Assembly (NCBI GenBank): GCA_900543475.1
Contig: UQRU01000075.1
Location: forward strand, 1-10,590
From: an uncultured Eubacteriales bacterium
GTDB lineage: Bacteria; Bacillota; Clostridia; Christensenellales; CAG-138
Direction of reading: 5' to 3'
Length of the DNA: 10,590 nucleotides
This document shows positions 1 through 5,621 of this stretch, in pieces. Under the pieces are notes generated by a model. It was not told the origin of the DNA. It worked only from the letters and a program-made list of their open reading frames with translations, and did no database searches. The translations under genes and the position numbers were made by a program. Numbering within the stretch: position 1 is the stretch's first letter; each line of letters begins with the position of its first letter.

Positions 1-2
1 CC

Positions 3-40
3 CCAAAAGCCTTTTGGAAACCGCCAAAGGCGGTTTCCAA
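3..40. repeat. Two overlapping palindromes at the left edge
   Basis: Two perfect inverted repeats overlap here. The first is CCAAAAG / CTTTTGG around one central base (3-17). The second is TTGGAAACCGCC / GGCGGTTTCCAA around an AAA loop (14-25 and 29-40). A further weak stem, CCAAGG (37-42) with CCTTGG (59-64), follows directly. No T-run follows on either strand, so this is not a normal intrinsic terminator. The style, short perfect stems with tiny loops packed end to end, matches the array at the right edge. It is probably an intergenic repeat element cut by the window edge, but that identity is inference. Confidence 0.55.
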
Positions 41-145
41 GGCCGAGCCATTCGCAGCCCTTGGAGAAGCACCCCTTACACCCTTTGCATCCCCGGGAGA
101 GGCCCACGCCCCTTCCGCCCTCCACTTCCGCCCCGCAACTTCTCA

Positions 146-205
146 GGGGTCTGGGGGCGGAGCCGCCCCCAGCCGGGGGTCCAGGGGCGCGGCCGCCCCT
201 GGCCT
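146..205. repeat. 30-bp tandem hairpin duplication
   Basis: Two 30-bp units, 146-175 and 176-205, align without gaps at 23 of 30 positions. Each starts GGGGT and folds into a 9-bp perfect hairpin: 151-159 with 164-172, and 181-189 with 194-202, each with a 4-nt loop. The only stem differences between units are at two base pairs, and both are double compensatory changes (T-A to C-G at 152/171 vs 182/201; G-C to A-T at 153/170 vs 183/200). That pattern indicates selection for the fold, or inversion of part of a unit. Similar GC-rich 'GGGGTC...hairpin' repeats occur between genes in many bacteria; family membership here is from memory and not searched. Confidence 0.6.
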
Positions 206-280
206 TGGCGGAGCCAATATCACAAAGTATCTCCTGCCCAATCCCTATCGGAATTTACACCTATCCCCTTACCTACACAT

Positions 281-340
281 AAAAAGGCCCCCTTTGGGGC
301 GGTGGCATAGGAAACCATCGCCCCTTGGGGGGGGCCTTTC
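281..340 (-). terminator. Intrinsic terminator of the lipoprotein operon
   Basis: Read on the minus strand, this begins 13 nt after the SIMPL stop codon. An outer stem of AAAGGCCCC type pairs with GGGGCCTTT. It encloses an inner stem, GGGGCG and TGG against CCA and CGCCCC with one mismatch. A T-run (TTTTT) follows at 285-281. The paired arms plus U-tract are characteristic of Rho-independent termination for the 2117-353 transcript. The forward-strand run of C/T after the hairpin is weaker, so the main direction is minus. Confidence 0.8.
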
Positions 341-352
341 TCTAAAGAACCC

Positions 353-1135
353 TTAGCGGATCTCGAACACCGCAGTGACCTGGGCGGTGACTTCCATATC
401 GCTTACGGAGATAGGCGCCGCCACAGCGGCTTCATCTTCCGCCTTTTCCTCAGCCACAGCCGCCTCCATGGTCAAGGCAGCCACGTTCCGGTTGGTGCTG
501 GTCTCCTGGATGGAGATCGGCGTCTCCACCAAGGTCACCTGAGCGCCGCCGGCCAGGGCTTCCGCCTTAGCCTGGGCGTCCGCTATGGCGGCGGATAGGG
601 CTTCCAGATAGGCGGCGGAGGCATCCGAAAGGCTGAACTCCGGGCCCTGCACCTCGCTGGCCCCCGCCGCCACCGCCGCGGTAATGGCCTCGCCCACCAG
701 GTCAATATCCCGGAATACCACGGTCAGCCGGCAGGAAGCTTGGTAACCGGTGACCTTAGGCGGCTCCTGGTCGTAATCGTACCGCTCGTAAATGTCCACG
801 GCGCTGGTCTCAATATCCGCCTGGGCCACCCCCAGGGCCAGAAGGGCGTCGATCACCGCCTGGGTAGCCTGGGCGTTTTCCTGCTGGACGGCTTCGGATT
901 CCTCCCCCTGATTATTGATGGAGAAATACACCGTAGCAGTATCCGGCGTCTGGGTGGCTTTCCCGTTGCCGTTGACGGTAATGGTGCTGCGAAGATCCAC
1001 ATAGATGGGGGTTTCCGCCTTTTCCGCCACCTGCTGCTGTTGAATCTGTTCCTCGCTCTTGCAGCCAGTGGCTGCCAGCAGCAGGCAAAGGGTCAAAAGG
1101 AACACGATGACGCGCTTGCTATTCTTTCTTTCCAT
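353..1135 (-). CDS. SIMPL domain (DUF541) lipoprotein
   Basis: A 260-residue exported protein of the SIMPL/DUF541 family, which includes bacterial periplasmic or surface proteins such as E. coli YggE and Brucella BP26; no enzymatic activity is established for the family. Residues 1-24 are a signal peptide (basic start, then a hydrophobic run) ending in a lipobox, AATGC, with the lipidated cysteine at 25. The SIMPL domain follows from about residue 52, opening with the typical ITVNGNGKATQTPDTATV-like segment (VxGxGxxxxxPD) and containing the Ala-rich helical stretch 'DAQAKAEALA'. It should sit on the outer face of the cytoplasmic membrane. The ATG at 1135 is preceded by GGAGGA and lies inside the end of the upstream DUF4349 gene, overlapping it by 17 bp, so the two are very likely co-translated. 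It is the last gene before the terminator at 281-340. Confidence 0.9.
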   Translation of the reverse strand: MERKNSKRVIVFLLTLCLLLAATGCKSEEQIQQQQVAEKAETPIYVDLRSTITVNGNGKATQTPDTATVYFSINNQGEESEAVQQENAQATQAVIDALLALGVAQADIETSAVDIYERYDYDQEPPKVTGYQASCRLTVVFRDIDLVGEAITAAVAAGASEVQGPEFSLSDASAAYLEALSAAIADAQAKAEALAGGAQVTLVETPISIQETSTNRNVAALTMEAAVAEEKAEDEAAVAAPISVSDMEVTAQVTAVFEIR

Positions 1136-2117
1136 GGTCGTCCTCCGTCTTTTTCTCCGGCAGCTTCCAGGGTGCGGAACTGGCCGGCCGGTTGTTTTTG
1201 TTAGGATCCTGCTTATTCTTCCGTTTTCTGCAAATGGCCCGCACGATCAGGATCACCACCAGGGCGATCACCGCCAGCAGGACCAATACGGGCAGGGCGC
1301 TGATCAGCCAAACCAGGCTGTTTTCCAGGAACACCCCCACGCCGCTCAGGTTGGAACGGAAGCCTTCGCTGACCCGCTCCCCAAAGCCCTTGGTGGCGGC
1401 GGGGCCGGCGATGAGGGATTCCTCGTAAAGGTAAATATGCACGGTGGCGTAGTCGATCAGGTCGTCATAGCGGCGCAGCTGGGTGGTCATCTGCTCGATC
1501 TCCAGGGTCACGTCCGAAATGGCCTGCTCCAGCTCGATGATATCCGCCAGGTTGTCGGTTTCCACCAGGATGCTCTGGAGCCGGTCCAGCTGGGCGCGCA
1601 GCACCTCCAGGCGGGTCTCCCGGTCGTAATAATCCAGGGTCACGTCCTCCGTATTGACGCTCTGGCGGGCCACTTCCCCATTGCCCTCGGCAAAGGTTAA
1701 AAATGCCTCCGCCTGCTCTGCCGGGATGCGGAAGGTCAGCTCCGCCGTGCGGCCGCTGTCCCCATAGACCTCGGGCTTGGTGCCCCATACGTTGCCGTAC
1801 TGCACATAGCCGCCCATGGCCTTTGCCTTGGAGACCAGGGCCTCATAATGGGCGTCGAAGGCGTCGGTGCGCAGCTCCATCTCATAGGTGGAGATCACCT
1901 TGTGGCCGCCATAATTCTGGGAAAAGCTGCTGCCGCTCTCCCCGCCCCCCGCATAGCTTATTTCAGCCTCGCCCGTAACCATCGCCGCCTGGGGCTCGGC
2001 GGCCGGGGCTTCCACCGCAAATTCCGCAGTGTCAGCGCCGGCGGACTTAGCCGCACATCCCCATAGGGTAGCCATCAGGAGTAATGCCAATATCCATATG
2101 AGCAAACCTTTTCTCAT
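1119..2117 (-). CDS. DUF4349 domain membrane lipoprotein
   Basis: A 332-residue DUF4349-family protein of unknown biochemical function. Residues 1-20 are a signal peptide with a lipobox-like LWGC, cysteine at 21. An acidic Ala/Glu-rich linker follows (to about 70), then the DUF4349 domain, beginning ISTYEMELRTDAF and including a heptad-like helical stretch (DYYDRETRLEVLRAQLDRLQSIL... ISDVTLEIEQM) likely to form a coiled coil. Near the C-terminus is one strong membrane segment (SLVWLISALPVLVLLAVIALVV region), then a highly charged Lys/Asp cytoplasmic tail. The protein would be anchored at both ends. I chose ATG 2117 because GGAGG sits just upstream and because the longer frame (ATG 2183) starts before the predicted transcription start. 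It overlaps the downstream SIMPL gene by 17 bp. A membrane-stress or envelope role is plausible but not shown. Confidence 0.88.
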   Translation of the reverse strand: MRKGLLIWILALLLMATLWGCAAKSAGADTAEFAVEAPAAEPQAAMVTGEAEISYAGGGESGSSFSQNYGGHKVISTYEMELRTDAFDAHYEALVSKAKAMGGYVQYGNVWGTKPEVYGDSGRTAELTFRIPAEQAEAFLTFAEGNGEVARQSVNTEDVTLDYYDRETRLEVLRAQLDRLQSILVETDNLADIIELEQAISDVTLEIEQMTTQLRRYDDLIDYATVHIYLYEESLIAGPAATKGFGERVSEGFRSNLSGVGVFLENSLVWLISALPVLVLLAVIALVVILIVRAICRKRKNKQDPNKNNRPASSAPWKLPEKKTEDDHGKKE

Positions 2118-2185
2118 GCTCGCTTCCTCCCTGTTTTTTGGTTGTATATGAATAAAACGCACGAACATCCGATTGGGTTGCATGT

Positions 2186-2214
2186 ATTATAACAAAATTT
2201 CTATTTTTTGAAAA
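2186..2214 (-). promoter_or_regulatory. Extended -10 promoter for the lipoprotein operon
   Basis: Read on the minus strand: TTTTCA (2214-2209) as -35, a 17-bp spacer, then a perfect TATAAT (2191-2186) preceded by TGT, giving an extended -10. Transcription would start near 2179, leaving a leader of about 60 nt before ATG 2117. This placement excludes the upstream ATG at 2183. It is divergent from the cysK promoter, about 45 bp away. Confidence 0.7.
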
Positions 2215-2259
2215 GCGCGGCCATTTTGCCTCTCGGCAGGGGAATCCATACGCGCCCTC

Positions 2260-2289
2260 TTGACAAAGGGGCTAGGTTCCATGTATCCT
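2260..2289 (+). promoter_or_regulatory. Promoter of cysK-cysE
   Basis: A consensus -35 TTGACA (2260-2265) is followed after 18 bp by TATCCT (2284-2289), a weaker -10. Expected start is near 2296, giving a leader of about 64 nt. The good -35 and poor -10 fit a regulated promoter, and a palindrome begins right at the expected start site. Confidence 0.6.
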
Positions 2290-2295
2290 AAGTTT

Positions 2296-2320
2296 AATTC
2301 TTACTGATTCAGTCGGAATT
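2296..2320. promoter_or_regulatory. Palindromic operator candidate upstream of cysK
   Basis: A 25-bp imperfect palindrome, AATTC-TT-ACTGA-T-TCAGT-CG-GAATT, pairs 10 of 12 positions around base 2308. It lies at about +1 to +25 of the predicted cysK transcript, where a bound repressor would block transcription. Cysteine biosynthesis genes of Firmicutes are commonly controlled by Rrf2-family regulators (CymR/IscR-like), and a GGAATT-type half-site resembles what I recall of CymR boxes. The regulator identity is inference. Confidence 0.5.
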
Positions 2321-2359
2321 GATTTCAGGGGATCCTCCCCTAGGTTTCAGGAGGCAACC

Positions 2360-3289
2360 ATGGCCATCGCATCCAACATCGGCGAACTCATCGGCAACAC
2401 CCCCATTTTGCGGCTGCGCCGCTACGAAGCGGCCCTGGGCTGTTGCGGCAAGCTATTTGCCAAGCTGGAGTCCTGCAACCCGGCCGGCAGCGCCAAGGAC
2501 CGGGTGGCCCGATGTATGTTGGATGGAGCGGAGAAAAAAGGCCTGTTAAAACCCGGCGGCGTGGTGATCGAGCCCACCAGCGGCAATACGGGCATCGGCC
2601 TGGCGGCCCTGGGGATAAGCCGGGGCTACCGGGTGATCCTGACCATGCCGGACAATATGAGCCAGGAGCGGCAGATGCTGCTGCGGGCCTATGGGGCGGA
2701 GCTGGTGCTCACTCCGGCGGCAGAGGGCATGGCGGGGGCCATTGGGGAAGCGGAGCGGCTTTCCGCCACCATTCCCGGCAGCTTTATTCCCGGCCAATTC
2801 GACAACCCGGACAATCCCGCGGCCCATTATGCTACCACCGGCCCGGAGATCTGGCGGGATATGGAAGGCCAAGTGGCCTGGTTTGTGGCGGGGGTAGGTA
2901 CCGGCGGCACCCTTACGGGCACGGGCCGGTATCTCAAGGAGCAGGACCCCGCCGTGAAGATCCTGGCCATCGAGCCGGCGGACAGTCCCCTGTTATCCGG
3001 CGGCAAGGCGGGCCCCCATGGCCTACAGGGCCTCGGCGCCAACTTCATCCCCAAAAACCTGGATCAAAGCCTGATGGACCAGATCTGCACCGTCACCACG
3101 GAGGAAGCATATACTGCCGCTAGGGAGTTGGCAGCCACCGAGGGGGTCCTTGCAGGGATCTCGTCAGGCGCCGCCCTCCACGGGGCGACTTTGCTGGCAA
3201 AGCGCCCGGAAAACCAAGAAAGGAACATCATCGTCCTATTGCCCGATACCGGCGAACGGTATTTATCCATAGGATTGTTTGATCGATAA
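2360..3289 (+). CDS. cysK: Cysteine synthase (O-acetylserine sulfhydrylase)
   Basis: A 309-residue fold-type II PLP enzyme, full length for CysK. It converts O-acetylserine plus sulfide to cysteine and acetate in the cytoplasm. The sequence opens with the family signature NIGELIGNTPILRL. The PLP-binding lysine is K46 in CNPAGSAKDR. The substrate-binding loop is TSGNTG at 74-78 and beyond (EPTSGNTGIGLA), the phosphate-binding glycine loop is GTGGTLTG near 178-186, and the GISSGAA motif (266-272) supplies the serine that contacts the pyridine nitrogen. The GLGANFIP segment is also typical. A related cystathionine beta-synthase role is possible for this family, but the immediate cysE neighbour favours cysteine synthase. 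The start is fixed by AGGAGG at 2349-2354. It heads an operon with cysE 11 bp downstream. Confidence 0.95.
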   Translation: MAIASNIGELIGNTPILRLRRYEAALGCCGKLFAKLESCNPAGSAKDRVARCMLDGAEKKGLLKPGGVVIEPTSGNTGIGLAALGISRGYRVILTMPDNMSQERQMLLRAYGAELVLTPAAEGMAGAIGEAERLSATIPGSFIPGQFDNPDNPAAHYATTGPEIWRDMEGQVAWFVAGVGTGGTLTGTGRYLKEQDPAVKILAIEPADSPLLSGGKAGPHGLQGLGANFIPKNLDQSLMDQICTVTTEEAYTAARELAATEGVLAGISSGAALHGATLLAKRPENQERNIIVLLPDTGERYLSIGLFDR

Positions 3290-3300
3290 ATATATAATCT

Positions 3301-3915
3301 ATGTGGAAACGATTACAAGAGCTTTTGGCGGCTTACCAGGAAAAAGACCCGGCCGCCCATTCTAAGCTGGAAATTTTTCTGCTATATCCCGGCGTTCACG
3401 CCTTGATCTGCCACCGGATCGCCCATTGGTTTTATAAACGGAACCGGCGCTTCCTGGCCCGCTGGATCTCCGAGGGCGCCAAGCGCCGCACCGGCATTGA
3501 TATCCACCCCGGCGCCCAGATCGGCCGCCGGTTGGTGATCGACCATGGCACCGGCCTGGTCATTGGGGAAACCGCCATCCTGGGGAACGATATCCTGTTG
3601 TACCAGGGGGTCACCCTAGGGGGCAGCGGCAAAGACGTGGGTAAGCGGCATCCAACCCTGGAAGATCATGTGACCGTTGGAGCCGGGGCCAAAGTGTTGG
3701 GCAGCTTCACCGTGGGCCAAGGCGCCCGGATCGCCGCCAATGCGGTGGTGCTTTCCCCGGTGCCCCCGGATGCTACCGCCGTAGGGGTGCCCGCCCGGGT
3801 GGTGCGGGTGGCAGGCCGTCGGGTGGACGATCTGGATCATACCCACATCCCCGACCCCATTATGCAGGAGTTGTGCCGGATCAACCGCCGCATCGACGAG
3901 CTAGCCCAAGGATGA
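3301..3915 (+). CDS. cysE: Serine O-acetyltransferase, short EpsC type
   Basis: A 204-residue serine acetyltransferase that makes O-acetylserine from serine and acetyl-CoA, the substrate of the adjacent CysK. The N-terminal helical part (about 1-65) carries DPAAHSKLEIFLLYPGVHAL and HRIAHW, as in short Gram-positive SATs. The C-terminal part is a left-handed beta-helix of hexapeptide repeats from GIDIHPGAQIG onward, with DHGTGLVIGETA, GVTLGGSGK and KRHPTLEDHVTVGAGAKVLG, including the catalytic Asp/His positions. It is shorter than E. coli CysE (273 aa) and ends ELAQG rather than in the C-terminal isoleucine used to dock into CysK. No SD precedes ATG 3301; the 11-bp AT-rich gap after cysK suggests translational coupling. 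An in-frame TAA at 3295 and conservation of the N-terminus support this start. Confidence 0.94.
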   Translation: MWKRLQELLAAYQEKDPAAHSKLEIFLLYPGVHALICHRIAHWFYKRNRRFLARWISEGAKRRTGIDIHPGAQIGRRLVIDHGTGLVIGETAILGNDILLYQGVTLGGSGKDVGKRHPTLEDHVTVGAGAKVLGSFTVGQGARIAANAVVLSPVPPDATAVGVPARVVRVAGRRVDDLDHTHIPDPIMQELCRINRRIDELAQG

Positions 3916-3949
3916 AACAAAATGTTCACAATGCCATTGCATCCTGCTA

Positions 3950-3978
3950 TTGATGGGAACCAGTTTGTCCTGTAGAAT
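3950..3978 (+). promoter_or_regulatory. Promoter candidate for the lipid kinase operon
   Basis: TTGATG (3950-3955), a 17-bp spacer and TAGAAT (3973-3978) give a reasonable sigma-A-type promoter 45 bp before ATG 4023. No clear terminator separates it from cysE, so some read-through from cysKE is possible. Confidence 0.5.
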
Positions 3979-4022
3979 ATAGCTAGTCTTTCCTCATCAT
4001 ATAAGAGGAGAGGGGATTCTTT

Positions 4023-4934
4023 ATGGGAGGTTTGGGAGCCTTGCAAAAGCGTTTGCTGCTCATCCTCAACCCAGCCGCTGGTATGCGAAAGGCCAACCGG
4101 TTTCTTGTGGACATCATTGCTTTGTTCAATAGCAATGGATATGTTTGCACAGTGTTCTGTACCGCCCGGCAAGGCCATGCTACCGATATTGCCCGTGAAA
4201 ACGCCCATTCCTTTGATCTGGTGGTCTGCATTGGCGGCGATGGAACCATGAATGAAGTAATGAGCGGCCTGTTGGATAGCGGTGTGGACCTGCCCATCGG
4301 CTATATCCCCGCCGGCAGCACCAATGATTTTGCAGCATCCCTGGGACTATCCAAGGATGTGCTGACCGCTGCCAAAGATATAATCGAAGGGACGCCCAAA
4401 CGATTGGACGTGGGGAGTTTCAATGGCCGCAGGTTCTCCTATGTGGCCAGCTTTGGCGCCTTTACCGAAGCCAGTTACAGCACCCCCCAAAGCTCCAAAA
4501 ACATGCTGGGGCATTTGGCCTATGTGCTGGAGGGCATGAAGGATCTGCCCAATATCCGGCCTATACATCTGGCCGTGCGCTCCAAAAATGCCAGCTTTGA
4601 AGGGGATTATATCTTTGGCGCTATCAGCAACGCCACCAGCATTGGCGGGGTGCTTTCCCTGGATAAGCAACTGGTTTCCCTGGATGATGGCCTTTTTGAG
4701 ATCACCCTCATCAAGGCGCCTCTCACCCTGAACGCCCTCAACCGCATTGTAGTCTCCTTGCAGACTCGGCAATACGATCCGGAAATGATCCACTTCTTCG
4801 TTGCGGATAAGGTCTGGATCGACGCCAACCCCGATATGCCCTGGACCCTGGATGGAGAATATGCCGCAGGTAGCGCAAGCATCCTCGTGGAAAATCTTCA
4901 TCAGGCCTTGCCGCTTATCCTTAATCAAAAATAG
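4023..4934 (+). CDS. Diacylglycerol kinase family lipid kinase
   Basis: A 303-residue member of the DAGK catalytic-domain family (DagK, YegS, BmrU, and eukaryotic sphingosine kinases), which transfers ATP phosphate to a lipid hydroxyl on the cytoplasmic membrane face. The N-terminal domain starts LLLILNPAAGMRKA. The nucleotide-binding loop GGDGTMNEV is at 71-79, and the IGYIPAGSTNDFA motif follows (PAGSTND at 96-102). The C-terminal beta-sandwich domain ends with TLDGE at 275-279, the metal/lipid-site signature. Length and motif order fit soluble DgkB/YegS-type proteins, not the small membrane DgkA. The start at 4023 is supported by AGAGGAGAGGGG (4004-4015). The lipid substrate cannot be told from sequence. 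It is first in an operon with a PAP2 protein 10 bp downstream. Confidence 0.9.
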   Translation: MGGLGALQKRLLLILNPAAGMRKANRFLVDIIALFNSNGYVCTVFCTARQGHATDIARENAHSFDLVVCIGGDGTMNEVMSGLLDSGVDLPIGYIPAGSTNDFAASLGLSKDVLTAAKDIIEGTPKRLDVGSFNGRRFSYVASFGAFTEASYSTPQSSKNMLGHLAYVLEGMKDLPNIRPIHLAVRSKNASFEGDYIFGAISNATSIGGVLSLDKQLVSLDDGLFEITLIKAPLTLNALNRIVVSLQTRQYDPEMIHFFVADKVWIDANPDMPWTLDGEYAAGSASILVENLHQALPLILNQK

Positions 4935-4944
4935 AAAGGGCCGC

Positions 4945-5598
4945 ATGCATATTATGAAATTTGACCTGCGCGCACCGGAAAACCGCCATTGGCTCTGGGC
5001 TCTATATCTGCCCGTATACCTGGCGGCTTTCTTTTGGATCGAAAGCTATATCACACCCCAATCCGATTACTGGGTCTCCTATTGGCCCCTGGTGGACGAT
5101 GCCATCCCCTTTTGCCCACCCTTTGTGCTGGCCTACTATGCCTGGTTCCCCTTCTTGGTCTGCACAGGACTGTATCTAGGCTTTCGCGATGGGGCTTGCT
5201 TCCGCCGCTATATGCAGTTCATTGCCTTGGGGTTCACCTTTAGCCTGGTATTTTTCCTTATTTTCCCCAATGGGCAGGATCTGCGTCCCACCTCCTTTGA
5301 AAAGGACACCCTCTTTACCCGTATGATCGCTGCCATTTACGCTGCGGATACCAATACCAACGTGCTGCCCAGCATCCATGCCCTGGGCTCGTTTGCCGCG
5401 GTGTTCGCCGCCTATGATTGCCCTGCTTTCAAGCCATGGCTCCGCAAGGCGTACGTGGTGATCGCCCTCCTGATCTGCGCTTCTACGGTATTCATCAAGC
5501 AGCATTCCATCCTGGATACCCTGGCTGGGCTTATACTGTGCCTTCCCTTTTACTGGGTGGTCTACGGGTTTCATTCCAAAAGACGCGCCAAAGCCTAG
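4945..5598 (+). CDS. PAP2-superfamily membrane phosphatase
   Basis: A 217-residue integral membrane protein of the PAP2 superfamily, related to the inositolphosphotransferase/PAP2_3-type branch. About five to six membrane helices are visible, the first being WALYLPVYLAAFFWI. The three active-site elements are in order: LRPTS (113-117), the reduced first motif; PSIHALGS (142-149) with H145; and KQHSILD (185-191) with the catalytic H187 and D191. Such enzymes remove phosphate from lipids such as phosphatidate or undecaprenyl pyrophosphate on the outer membrane face, or transfer headgroups. ATG 4945 was chosen over ATG 4954 (three codons later) because GAAAGGG at 4934-4940 is closer to normal spacing for 4945, though this SD is short-spaced for one and long for the other. 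It starts 10 bp after the lipid kinase gene, suggesting opposing lipid reactions. Confidence 0.82.
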   Translation: MHIMKFDLRAPENRHWLWALYLPVYLAAFFWIESYITPQSDYWVSYWPLVDDAIPFCPPFVLAYYAWFPFLVCTGLYLGFRDGACFRRYMQFIALGFTFSLVFFLIFPNGQDLRPTSFEKDTLFTRMIAAIYAADTNTNVLPSIHALGSFAAVFAAYDCPAFKPWLRKAYVVIALLICASTVFIKQHSILDTLAGLILCLPFYWVVYGFHSKRRAKA

Positions 5599-5621
5599 TC
5601 TCTTCCCTGGAGGTCCCGCCC

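Larger units (their letters stand above)
1..352. other. Gene-free region with repeats and a terminator
   Basis: No convincing gene lies in this 352-bp stretch. It holds the left-edge palindromes, the 30-bp tandem hairpin pair and the terminator of the minus-strand lipoprotein operon. Open frames run through it (for example plus-strand 14-310), but they have low-complexity Pro/Arg-rich translations, no ribosome binding site, and cross the palindromes, so they are not called as genes. The segments 65-145 and 206-280 show nothing I recognise. Confidence 0.6.

Noticed and set aside
14..310. Plus-strand open frame of 98 codons at the left edge
   Set aside because: It runs through palindromes, the tandem hairpins and the terminator, has no SD, and gives a low-complexity Pro/Arg-rich protein. 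It looks repeat-derived.
2118..2183. Upstream ATG (2183) extending the DUF4349 protein by 22 residues
   Set aside because: It lies before the predicted transcription start (near 2179), has no SD, and would place charged residues ahead of the signal peptide. ATG 2117 has a strong GGAGG.
2290..2359. Possible T-box or S-box riboswitch upstream of cysK
   Set aside because: The predicted leader is only about 64 nt, and no T-box motif, SAM-I core or terminator/antiterminator pair is visible.
3293..3298. A perfect TATAAT just before cysE
   Set aside because: There is no -35 at a workable distance, and the start site would fall inside the coding sequence. It is probably chance in an AT-rich gap.
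4801..4944. N-terminal extension of the PAP2 protein into the lipid kinase gene
   Set aside because: The extra 48 residues overlap kinase coding sequence in another frame and look non-native. The SD at 4934-4940 and the usual N-terminal helix point to 4945.
5418..5621. N-terminal extension of the TSUP permease into the PAP2 gene
   Set aside because: It overlaps conserved PAP2 motifs in another frame. GGAGGT at 5609-5614 fixes the start at 5622, where the first helix begins.
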